Source: Oscillospiraceae bacterium (GTDB lineage: Bacteria > Bacillota > Clostridia > Oscillospirales > Ruminococcaceae). From it: a stretch of DNA of 5,670 nucleotides. The translations under genes were made by a program, and so were the position numbers. The notes under the pieces are model-generated. The model saw only the letters and a program-made list of their open reading frames with translations, was not told the DNA's origin and did no database searches. The stretch spans positions 1 to 5,670 of the forward strand of contig JAHHUE010000084.1 of assembly GCA_020024155.1 (NCBI GenBank), given 5' to 3'. Shown here one piece after another: positions 1 through 5,660 of the stretch (position 1 is its first letter; the number at the start of each line of letters is the position of its first letter).

Positions 1-41
1 TCATAAGAATCAATTAATTTTCCACTTGGCAATGCAGGCAA
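1..41 (-). CDS. Possible 5' end of a leftward gene, truncated by the window edge
   Basis: On the minus strand an open frame runs from a TTG at 41-39 to the window edge and reads MPALPSGKLIDSY. An in-frame TAG lies a few codons upstream. An AAAGGAT ribosome-binding-like sequence sits at 57-51, about 10 bases before the TTG, which is why I prefer that start; no ATG is available. The peptide has ordinary protein composition, but 13 residues are too few to assign a family. If it is real, the gene continues left of the window and would be served by the proposed leftward promoter at 222-250 and the structured leader at 71-190. It could also be chance, since short open frames are common. The identity is unknown. 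Confidence 0.3.
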   Translation of the reverse strand, partial: MPALPSGKLIDSY

Positions 42-70
42 TTTTTTGATATCCTTTATCTATAAACAGC

Positions 71-190
71 TAAACTTATAATAAACAACTTTCTTATTTA
101 GCAGAAAATTGCACAATATGATTTAAGTAAGCTGTTATTTGCTCTTTTTCTGCAATAAGTTAACCTTGATATATGTTTTTTATAAGTTTA
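71..190 (-). repeat. Large nested inverted repeat, candidate structured leader RNA
   Basis: Two sets of complementary arms are nested here. The outer arms, 71-86 and 175-190, pair over 16 positions with one mismatch at 82/179. The middle arms, 93-98 plus 101-108 with 146-153 plus 154-159, give 6 + 8 pairs, interrupted only by a two-base bulge (TA at 99-100). Further pairing continues inside: 111-113 with 140-142 and 115-118 with 136-139. The whole would fold as one long rod with an asymmetric internal loop (87-92 against 160-174) and a roughly 17-base apical loop. No T-run follows on either strand, so it is not a simple intrinsic terminator. It lies between the proposed leftward promoter and the ribosome-binding-like site at 57-51, so I read it as a minus-strand leader. 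I matched it to no known riboswitch class. A decayed MITE-like element is the alternative. The pairing is seen in the sequence; strand and role are inference. Confidence 0.5.
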
Positions 191-221
191 TACTCTTACT
201 GAAACGGTTTAACTAAACTTA

Positions 222-250
222 TTTACAAAATTTATAGATACATTTGTCAA
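222..250 (-). promoter_or_regulatory. Candidate leftward sigma-70-type promoter
   Basis: On the minus strand a perfect TTGACA (250-245) is followed after 17 bases by TGTAAA (227-222), a four-of-six match to TATAAT. Transcription would start near 215 and run left through the inverted repeat at 71-190 towards the ribosome-binding-like site at 57-51. Around the expected start are two overlapping short inverted repeats, AAACGGTTT (202-210) and GTTTAACTAAAC (207-218), which could be an operator. In sequence this AT-rich a chance match is possible. Confidence 0.35.
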
Positions 251-528
251 TAAAATTTGATAAGTATAAAACACGTCATACAATATTTTTTATAAAATTG
301 ACAATATATAATTGTTATATTATCTCTAATTATTTTTCAATATTATAATATATAAATTAAATTATTTTTTAATCCTACTTTTCATTTGATAAATAATAGG
401 CAATTTAAAAGTAGTTATCCCTAATATTTCTCTATATTTATGTACCTTAAAAAGAAAGTTACATTTGCTTTTGTAAAATATGTTGATGTTTAACAACTTT
501 ATTTTTTCTTCTTTATGCAAAAAAACAA
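251..528. other. AT-rich intergenic stretch without a supported gene
   Basis: No open frame with a ribosome binding site was found on either strand. Two short inverted repeats are visible. CTACTTTT (375-382) matches AAAAGTAG (407-414) across a 24-base loop, and TGTAcCTT (441-448) matches AAGtTACA (456-463) with one mismatch. A TTGACA at 298-303 has only TATCTC at the correct spacing, so it is a poor promoter. The stretch probably acts as spacer and upstream regulatory DNA between the leftward unit and the pfl operon. Confidence 0.6.
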
Positions 529-543
529 ATTGTAAAATACAAT
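529..543 (+). promoter_or_regulatory. Inverted repeat just upstream of the pfl -35 box, candidate activator site
   Basis: ATTGTA (529-534) and TACAAT (538-543) form perfect 6-bp arms around AAA. The repeat ends one base before the -35 hexamer. Its centre lies about 44 bases upstream of the predicted start, close to the position used by CRP/FNR-type activators. It is not an exact FNR site (TTGAT-N4-ATCAA), so the regulator cannot be named. Confidence 0.3.
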
Positions 544-544
544 A

Positions 545-573
545 TTGACAACAACCGAAGTTGTTGTTATACT
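545..573 (+). promoter_or_regulatory. Promoter of the pfl operon (TTGACA-17-TATACT)
   Basis: TTGACA at 545-550 is a perfect -35 hexamer. TATACT at 568-573 matches the -10 consensus at five of six positions, and the spacing is the ideal 17 bases. The predicted start is near 580, which is exactly where the first helix of the riboswitch begins, so promoter and aptamer are mutually consistent. This is the best promoter in the window. Its strength implies that control comes from the riboswitch and possibly from the palindrome inside it. Confidence 0.85.
548..567. promoter_or_regulatory. Perfect inverted repeat inside the pfl promoter spacer, candidate operator
   Basis: ACAACAAC (548-555) and GTTGTTGT (560-567) are perfect 8-bp arms around CGAA. 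The repeat overlaps the last three bases of the -35 box and ends directly against the -10 box. A dimeric repressor bound here would block RNA polymerase. It does not fit the clostridial Rex consensus TTGTTAA-N4-TTAACAA, a CcpA cre site or a PerR box as I know them. Because it precedes the expected start of transcription, it should not act as an RNA hairpin. Confidence 0.45.
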
Positions 574-579
574 ATGTCC

Positions 580-652
580 ATAATTTACAACTGGCGTAAC
601 ACAGATTACTGTGAGGGAGTAAATTTATATAACATAGCCGAACGCCTGGGCA
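580..652 (+). ncRNA. ZTP/ZMP riboswitch ('pfl motif') aptamer
   Basis: This aptamer class binds 5-aminoimidazole-4-carboxamide ribotide and its triphosphate, which build up when 10-formyl-tetrahydrofolate is short. The parts occur in canonical order. P1 pairs 580-588 with 619-628, with one bulged base. The conserved ACTGGCG is at 590-596. A hairpin CACAG-ATTA-CTGTG occupies 600-613, followed by AGGGAG at 614-619. After a short AT-rich linker comes the second domain, GCCG-AA-CGCCTGGGCA (637-652), in which GCC 637-639 can pair with GGC 649-651. GGCG (593-596) and CGCC (643-646) are complementary, giving the class pseudoknot. The aptamer starts at the predicted transcription start and precedes pflB, the association for which the motif was named. 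The 3' part overlaps a terminator, so ligand binding should turn expression on. Class assignment rests on pattern recognition, not on a covariance search. Confidence 0.9.
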
Positions 653-685
653 GAATCAATAATGGTTCTGCCCAGTTTTTTATTT
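646..685 (+). terminator. Riboswitch-controlled intrinsic terminator (expression platform)
   Basis: CTGGGCAGAA (646-655) pairs perfectly over 10 bp with TTCTGCCCAG (666-675). The hairpin is followed by six T residues (676-681) and TATTT. Its 5' arm reuses the conserved CTGGGCA of the aptamer, so the folded, ligand-bound aptamer and the terminator exclude each other. Low ZMP/ZTP should stop transcription before the pflB ribosome binding site, which starts at 686; high ZMP/ZTP should allow read-through. Confidence 0.9.
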
Positions 686-693
686 AAGGAGGT
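686..693 (+). promoter_or_regulatory. pflB ribosome binding site, fixes the start codon
   Basis: AAGGAGGT is a full-strength match to the anti-Shine-Dalgarno sequence and lies 7 bases before the ATG at 701. The in-frame ATG at 662 falls in the loop of the upstream terminator hairpin and has no such site, so 701 is the start. Confidence 0.92.
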
Positions 694-700
694 AATAAAC

Positions 701-2932
701 ATGAACAATGCATGGAGAAATTTTATAAAAGGTACATGGAATGAAAAAATTGATGTCCGTGATTTTATACAGAAAAACTATACACCATACACTGGTGATG
801 ATTCTTTTCTTGTTGGTCCTACCGAACGTACTTCAAAATTGTTGTCACATGTACAAGAACTTTTAAAAGAAGAATCTGAAAAAGGTGGAGTACTCGGTGT
901 AGAAACAAACCGTGTTTCTTCTATCCTTACATATCGTCCTGGTTATATTCAAAAAGGTGAAGATATAATTTTAGGCTTACAAACAGAGCATCCTCTTCAT
1001 CGTGCAGTTAACCCATTTGCAGGTATTCGCAATGCTGAGCAAGCTTGTGAGGCTTACGGTTATGATATTGGCGATGATGTACGAAAAGAATTTAGTTATC
1101 GCACAACACATAATACAGGAATTTTCAGAGTATACACAAAAACCATGAAAAAGGCGCGCCATGCAGGTCTTCTTACAGGTCTTCCAGATGCTTATGGTCG
1201 TGGTCGTCTTGTTGGTGACTATCGTCGACTTGCTCTTTATGGTATGGACTATTTGATTGAACAGAAAAAAAATGATTATGATAAATTAGGCGAAAACAAT
1301 ATGACTGACGAAAATATTCGTTTGCTTGAAGATGTAAATCGTCAAATAGAATTTATGTATGCACTTATCAAAATGGCTGCTGAATATGGTTGTGATATAA
1401 CACGCCCAGCAGAAAACTCTTATGAAGCAGTTCAATGGCTTTACTTTGCTTATCTTGGTGGCCAAAAAGAGCAAAACGGTGCTGCAAATAGTATTGGTAG
1501 AATTACAACTTTTCTTGATATTTACTTTGAACGCGACCTTAAAGAAGGAACAATTGACGAAACTGGTGTTCAAGAACTTATGGATGACCTTGTATTAAAA
1601 CTTCGTCTTATCCGTCATCTTCGTACACCTGAATACAATGAACTCTTTGCCGGAGATCCAGTTTGGGTAACAAGCTCTGAAGGCGGCATGGGTGAAGACG
1701 GCAGAACTCTTGTAACAAAAAACAGTTTCCGTATGTTAAATACACTCTATAACCTTGGTTCTTCTGCTGAGCCAAATATAACTGTTTTATGGTCAAAAGA
1801 TTTACCTAAACCTTTCAAAGATTTTTGTTCAAAAGTTTCTATTGATACAGATGCTATTCAATATGAAAATGATGATGTTATGCGTCCTCTTTATACTGAC
1901 GATTATGCTATTGCATGCTGTGTTTCTGCTATGAAATGTGGCAAACAAATGCAGTTTTTTGGTGCACGCTGCAATATGGCAAAAGTATTGCTTATGGCTC
2001 TTAATGGTGGTAAAGATGAAATTTATGGTGAGCAAATAGGTCCTGAAGGAAAAATATTTGAAGAAGGTATTCCACTCAATGAAAAAGAAGTAATGGAAAG
2101 TTTCAAATTGTATATGGCATGGATGGCAAAATTATATGTAAATACAATGAATTCCATTCACTATATGCACGATAAATACGCATACGAAAGACTTATTATG
2201 AGTTTCCACGATACAGACGTGGAAAGACTTATGGCTTTTGGTATAAGTGGTCTTTCTGTTTTGGTTGACTCTTTAAGCGCTATTAAATATGCAAAAGTAA
2301 CACCTATCAAAGATGAACGTGGTATTATTGTTGACTTTAAAACAGAAGGTGATTTTCCTAAATACGGTAACGATGACGACCGTGTTGACGAAATTGCTTG
2401 TTGGGTTACTGAAAACTTCTATAAAGAATTATGTAAAACACCTACTTACAGAGGTGCAAAACATACACTTTCTATCCTTACAATTACTTCAAATGTAATG
2501 TATGGCAAGAAAACAGGAAACACACCTGATGGCAGACGTGCCGGAGAAGCATTTGCTCCTGGTGCAAACCCTATGCATAGCAGAGACAAAGAAGGTGCTC
2601 TTGCTTCACTTAACTCTGTTGCAAAACTTAACTATGAGTTTTGCCGTGATGGTATTTCAAATACATTCTCAATTACACCTGACACCCTTGGGAAAAATAT
2701 GGGTGAAAGAATATCAAGACTTACAAATATTCTTAATGGTTATTTTATTCAAGGTGCACACCATATAAATGTAAATGTTCTTGACCGTCAAAAACTTATT
2801 GATGCAATGAATGACCCTTCACTTTATCCTAACCTTACAATTCGTGTATCTGGTTATGCAGTTAATTTCCATAAACTTTCAAGAGATAAGCAGGAAGAAG
2901 TTATTTCTAGAACATTCCACCAGAAAATTTAA
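701..2932 (+). CDS. pflB: Pyruvate formate-lyase (formate C-acetyltransferase)
   Basis: The enzyme converts pyruvate and CoA to acetyl-CoA and formate in the cytoplasm of anaerobes by glycyl-radical chemistry. The 743-residue product is close to the usual 740-760. Most of the chain (roughly residues 5-610) is the PFL catalytic barrel. It carries the paired active-site cysteines C406-C407 in IACCVSAM, equivalent to C418/C419 of the E. coli enzyme. The C-terminal glycine-radical domain contains RVSGYAV at 715-721, with G718 the radical site. Both signatures are intact and no frameshift is seen. The start at 701 follows AAGGAGGT; the longer in-frame start at 662 is inside the riboswitch terminator. 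pflA follows 14 bases later, so the two are surely co-transcribed. Expression should depend on the ZTP riboswitch, pointing to formate supply for 10-formyl-THF and purine synthesis beside fermentation. Other glycyl-radical enzymes are unlikely, because the Cys-Cys pair is specific to PFL-type and ketobutyrate formate-lyases. Confidence 0.97.
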   Translation: MNNAWRNFIKGTWNEKIDVRDFIQKNYTPYTGDDSFLVGPTERTSKLLSHVQELLKEESEKGGVLGVETNRVSSILTYRPGYIQKGEDIILGLQTEHPLHRAVNPFAGIRNAEQACEAYGYDIGDDVRKEFSYRTTHNTGIFRVYTKTMKKARHAGLLTGLPDAYGRGRLVGDYRRLALYGMDYLIEQKKNDYDKLGENNMTDENIRLLEDVNRQIEFMYALIKMAAEYGCDITRPAENSYEAVQWLYFAYLGGQKEQNGAANSIGRITTFLDIYFERDLKEGTIDETGVQELMDDLVLKLRLIRHLRTPEYNELFAGDPVWVTSSEGGMGEDGRTLVTKNSFRMLNTLYNLGSSAEPNITVLWSKDLPKPFKDFCSKVSIDTDAIQYENDDVMRPLYTDDYAIACCVSAMKCGKQMQFFGARCNMAKVLLMALNGGKDEIYGEQIGPEGKIFEEGIPLNEKEVMESFKLYMAWMAKLYVNTMNSIHYMHDKYAYERLIMSFHDTDVERLMAFGISGLSVLVDSLSAIKYAKVTPIKDERGIIVDFKTEGDFPKYGNDDDRVDEIACWVTENFYKELCKTPTYRGAKHTLSILTITSNVMYGKKTGNTPDGRRAGEAFAPGANPMHSRDKEGALASLNSVAKLNYEFCRDGISNTFSITPDTLGKNMGERISRLTNILNGYFIQGAHHINVNVLDRQKLIDAMNDPSLYPNLTIRVSGYAVNFHKLSRDKQEEVISRTFHQKI

Positions 2933-2946
2933 AAGGAGATATTTTT

Positions 2947-3660
2947 ATGAGAGTTCATTCAGTCGAATCTATGGCAGCTCTTGATGGCGAGGGTATGAGA
3001 TATGAGCTATTTCTTTCCGGCTGTCCTCTTCGTTGTGTTTGCTGTCACAATCCAGACACTTGGAATTCTAATATAGGCACAGAAATATCTTGCGAGCAGC
3101 TTTTAAAAAAAATTCTTCGCTATATTCCTTACTTTGACGGTTTGGGTGGTGTAACTTTTAGTGGTGGAGAACCACTTTTACAAGCTGAAGAAATTGTAAA
3201 GCTTGGCAATATGCTATCAGAAAATAATATTGGATATGCTCTTGACACTTCTTGTTGTGTCGCTCTTAATGATAATGTTAAAAAAGCTATTGATGGTGCT
3301 GATATGGTAATCTGTGACTTAAAGTATCCAAATAGTGAATCTATGTATCAATATACTAAAGGTGACTTTTCTCTTGTTATTGATTTTCTTGAATATCTTA
3401 AATCAACAAATAAAAGAACATGGATACGAACAGTTATAATTCCAAATATAAATGACAGTGAAGAATGGCTTAAAAAATATATTGAAGTTCTTTCTCCTTA
3501 TAAAGACATAGTAGAAAAATATGAGCTTTTAGGATTTCACACTATGGGATTTTTCAAATATGAACAGTGCAATATTGAAAATCCTTTAAAAGATACACAA
3601 GCATTAGATGAAGATAGACTTAAAGAGTTGCAATTATTTATAGATAAAAATTTCAAATAA
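2947..3660 (+). CDS. pflA: Pyruvate formate-lyase-activating enzyme (radical SAM)
   Basis: This enzyme uses a [4Fe-4S] cluster and S-adenosylmethionine to abstract a hydrogen from the PFL glycine, creating the stable glycyl radical. The 237-residue product is near the usual 240-250. The CX3CX2C cluster motif is C26-PLR-C30-VC-C33, followed by HNPDTW, typical of PFL activases. The SAM-binding GGE is at 73-75 in TFSGGEP. D100, D124-L-K126 and H198 sit where the E. coli enzyme has its cation-site and substrate-site residues. There are no extra ferredoxin-like cysteine clusters, which separates it from the larger activases of glycerol dehydratase or benzylsuccinate synthase type. C32, inside the cluster motif, replaces the aromatic residue often seen there. 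AAGGAG (2933-2938) lies 8 bases before the ATG, and the gene follows pflB at once, so it shares the riboswitch-controlled transcript. Confidence 0.96.
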   Translation: MRVHSVESMAALDGEGMRYELFLSGCPLRCVCCHNPDTWNSNIGTEISCEQLLKKILRYIPYFDGLGGVTFSGGEPLLQAEEIVKLGNMLSENNIGYALDTSCCVALNDNVKKAIDGADMVICDLKYPNSESMYQYTKGDFSLVIDFLEYLKSTNKRTWIRTVIIPNINDSEEWLKKYIEVLSPYKDIVEKYELLGFHTMGFFKYEQCNIENPLKDTQALDEDRLKELQLFIDKNFK

Positions 3661-3668
3661 TATTTAAT

Positions 3669-3708
3669 AAAAACCTATGCATATAATTTGCATAGGTTTT
3701 TACTTTTA
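3669..3708 (+). terminator. Intrinsic terminator of the pfl operon, possibly bidirectional
   Basis: A 13-bp perfect stem pairs AAAAACCTATGCA (3669-3681) with TGCATAGGTTTTT (3689-3701) around a 7-base loop. T-rich sequence follows on the plus strand. It begins 9 bases after the pflA stop. The A-run on the 5' side gives a T-run on the minus strand too, so it could also catch read-through from the convergent hcp gene. Confidence 0.88.
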
Positions 3709-3827
3709 ATTTAAAGTGTATATATTTTTATTTAACAAAATATCTCCACTAACTAAATAGTATCTGCTTTAAAAATATTATTTATATTTTAAACACAATA
3801 CAATTGTTATTATATATAATTTATTAT

Positions 3828-3860
3828 ACAGAAAATGGTCACTCTAATTGAGTGACCATT
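3828..3860 (-). terminator. Intrinsic terminator of hcp
   Basis: AATGGTCACTC (3834-3844) and GAGTGACCATT (3850-3860) form a perfect 11-bp stem with a 5-base loop, starting 5 bases after the hcp stop codon. On the minus strand it is followed by TTTTCTGTAT, a short U-tract. On the plus strand no T-run follows, so it serves hcp. The 120 or so bases between this and the pfl terminator are AT-rich, and I see nothing else in them. Confidence 0.82.
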
Positions 3861-3865
3861 AAATA

Positions 3866-5464
3866 TTATCCAAGTATTTTCTTTAAATCTTCTTCTTGTG
3901 TAGATATTGGTGCAATATTATAATTTTCTACCAAGAAATTCAATACATTTGGAGATACAAAGGCTGGCAAAGAAGGTCCAAGTAAAATATTTTTAATACC
4001 TAGATATAAAAGTGTAAGTAATACACAAACAGCTTTTTGCTCATACCAAGATAAAACCATTGATAATGGTAAATCATTTACACTGCATTCAAAAGCATCA
4101 GCAAGTGCTATTGCAACTTTAATTGCACTATATGCATCATTACATTGTCCCATATCCATCATTCTAGGTAAACCACCTATTGTTCCAAGGTCAATGTCAT
4201 TAAAACGATATTTTCCACAACCAAGAGTAAGAATTATTGTGTCATTAGGTGTTTGTTTAACAAAATTTGTATAGTAGTTTCGACCAGGTTTTGCACCATC
4301 ACAACCACCAACAAGGAAAAAGTGTTTTATTTTCCCTAATTTAACTGCGTCAACAACTGTATCAGCAACAGACAAAACAGTGTTATGTCCAAAACCAGTT
4401 AATACTTTTTCTCCTCCGTTAATACCTGTAAATATTTGTTCATTTTCGTATCCTCCAAGTTTAAGAGCTTTTTCTATAACCGGAGTAAAATCTTTATTAT
4501 CATCAATATGAACCATTTCAGGATATGAAACAACTTCTGTTGTAAACACTCTGTCAGCATAGCTTGCTTTTGGAGGCATTAGACAATTTGTTGTGAACAA
4601 AATAGGTGCAGGTATATTTTCAAATTCTTTCTGCTGATTTTGCCATGCTGTTCCAAAATTACCTTTTAAATGTGTATATTTCTTTAACTCTGGATAAGAA
4701 TGAGCCGGAAGCATTTCCCCGTGAGTATAAATATTTATTCCTTTGTCTTTTGTTTGTTCCAAAAGTTGTTTTAAATCAAATAAGTCATGGCCTGAAATTA
4801 CTATAAATGGACCTTTTTCAACCTTTAAGCTAACTTCTGTTGGTATTGGATTACCATAGGTTTCTGTATTTGCTTTATCAAGTAATTCCATACATTTTAA
4901 ATTGATTTCTCCAACTTCCATAACAATAGGAAGAAGTTCATCCATTCCCCAGTCCATTCCAATTGCAAATAATGCTTTATAGAAAAACTTATTTATATCT
5001 TTATCTTGATATCCAAGAACTCTTGCGTGATAAGCATATGCCGCCATACCACGAATACCAAACAATATAAGAGATTTTAATGAGCGTATATCTTCATTAT
5101 CGTTCCACAATTGTTCCATATCATAGTTATTATTTCTACCACAAGAAGAAGCACAATAAAAACAGTTTGGAACAAGTCTTTCTCTTTCTTTTTCAACTTT
5201 TTCTATTATTTCATTAACAGTATCATTATTAAAATTCACATTAGTAATTGTTGTAAAAAGGCCTTCAAGAACAATTTTATCTGTTTGTTCAGTAATTAAG
5301 TCTTCATTTCCTTCAGTAGCTCGTGCAAGTCCAATTAACGCTCCTGTAAGTTTATCTTGAAGCATTGCTGTATCTGATTTTTTTCCACAAACTCCAGTTG
5401 AACCTGTACAAGCTTTGCAACATGAAGTTTGTTCGCATTGAAAACAAAACATTTTATTTTCCAT
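3866..5464 (-). CDS. hcp: Hybrid-cluster protein (hydroxylamine / nitric oxide reductase)
   Basis: Hcp is a cytoplasmic Fe-S enzyme of anaerobes and facultative anaerobes. It reduces hydroxylamine in vitro, and in enteric bacteria it acts as an NO reductase and drives protein S-nitrosylation. The 532-residue product has the N-terminal cluster motif C7-X2-C10-X8-C19-X6-C26. It also has all eight hybrid-cluster ligands: H226, E250, C294, C388, C416, C441, E475 and K477. Their spacings (24, 44, 94, 28, 25, 34, 2) agree almost exactly with the Desulfovibrio protein (24, 44, 94, 28, 25, 35, 2). A further CX2CX3CG group is at 101-109. C15 and C16 are additional cysteines inside the N-terminal cluster region. 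The fold excludes CO dehydrogenase, a distant relative, because the ligand set is that of Hcp. The gene converges with pflA, appears monocistronic, and has no adjacent hcr reductase, so its electron donor is unknown. The start at 5464 follows a G-rich ribosome binding site; M5 is an alternative. Confidence 0.96.
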   Translation of the reverse strand: MENKMFCFQCEQTSCCKACTGSTGVCGKKSDTAMLQDKLTGALIGLARATEGNEDLITEQTDKIVLEGLFTTITNVNFNNDTVNEIIEKVEKERERLVPNCFYCASSCGRNNNYDMEQLWNDNEDIRSLKSLILFGIRGMAAYAYHARVLGYQDKDINKFFYKALFAIGMDWGMDELLPIVMEVGEINLKCMELLDKANTETYGNPIPTEVSLKVEKGPFIVISGHDLFDLKQLLEQTKDKGINIYTHGEMLPAHSYPELKKYTHLKGNFGTAWQNQQKEFENIPAPILFTTNCLMPPKASYADRVFTTEVVSYPEMVHIDDNKDFTPVIEKALKLGGYENEQIFTGINGGEKVLTGFGHNTVLSVADTVVDAVKLGKIKHFFLVGGCDGAKPGRNYYTNFVKQTPNDTIILTLGCGKYRFNDIDLGTIGGLPRMMDMGQCNDAYSAIKVAIALADAFECSVNDLPLSMVLSWYEQKAVCVLLTLLYLGIKNILLGPSLPAFVSPNVLNFLVENYNIAPISTQEEDLKKILG

Positions 5465-5475
5465 TTTTACCCCCC
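5465..5475 (-). promoter_or_regulatory. Unusual all-G ribosome binding site of hcp
   Basis: On the minus strand six consecutive G residues (5475-5470) followed by T lie 5 bases before the ATG at 5464. They replace the canonical GGAGG and would pair with the 16S tail using one G-U pair. No better site is nearby, and the position supports the start at 5464 over the internal ATG encoding M5. Confidence 0.6.
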
Positions 5476-5491
5476 ATTTTAAGCTATTAAA

Positions 5492-5511
5492 TTACATCTT
5501 AATTTATGTAA
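5492..5511. promoter_or_regulatory. Inverted repeat upstream of hcp, possible operator
   Basis: TTACAT (5492-5497) and ATGTAA (5506-5511) are perfect 6-bp arms with an 8-base spacer, 28 to 47 bases before the hcp start codon. The position suits an operator or a weak leader hairpin. I could not fix the hcp promoter, because several AT-rich hexamers fit equally poorly. The regulator is not identifiable. Confidence 0.3.
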
Positions 5512-5644
5512 ATAATTTAATTTTACACAACAATATTTAAGTTTTTATCTTGAAAACTTATATAAAGTTTTTAAGTATTAAATAAATCTCAAATAATTGA
5601 TGATTTTTTATGTTTAAATTATAATAAAGATATATAAATAGTTC

Positions 5645-5660
5645 TGTTGTTTAAACAACA
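5645..5660. promoter_or_regulatory. Perfect 16-bp palindrome upstream of hcp
   Basis: TGTTGTTTAAACAACA reads the same on both strands with no spacer. It is about 180 bases upstream of hcp, in the right-edge stretch 5512-5670, which otherwise shows only AT-rich sequence. It may serve hcp or a gene beyond the window. A related but imperfect sequence, TGTTGATGTTTAACAAC, lies at 481-497 upstream of the pfl promoter. Confidence 0.35.

Noticed and set aside
298..326. TTGACA at 298-303 as a rightward promoter
   Set aside because: At 17-base spacing the -10 is only TATCTC; the better AT hexamers are 12-14 bases away. The promoter at 545-573 is far stronger and fits the riboswitch start.
440..493. 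Short rightward open frame starting ATG at 440 (17 codons)
   Set aside because: No ribosome binding site precedes it and the composition is not protein-like.
471..497. Rex (NADH-sensing repressor) site around TTTAACAA at 489-496
   Set aside because: One half fits TTAACAA, but the partner half TTGTTAA is absent at the required spacing.
482..507. GTTG/CAAC hairpin followed by TTTATTTTTT as a rightward terminator
   Set aside because: The stem is only 4 bp with an 8-base loop, and no rightward gene ends upstream.
662..700. In-frame ATG at 662 as the pflB start, adding 13 residues
   Set aside because: It lies in the loop of the riboswitch terminator hairpin and has no ribosome binding site. The ATG at 701 has AAGGAGGT 7 bases upstream and begins like known PFL proteins.
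977..2035. Several minus-strand open frames of 60-95 codons inside pflB
   Set aside because: They lack ribosome binding sites, show no recognisable family, and lie opposite a fully conserved gene; they are frame shadows.
3834..3860. Second pfl operon terminator in the plus direction
   Set aside because: The hairpin has no T-run on the plus strand; its U-tract is on the minus strand just after the hcp stop.
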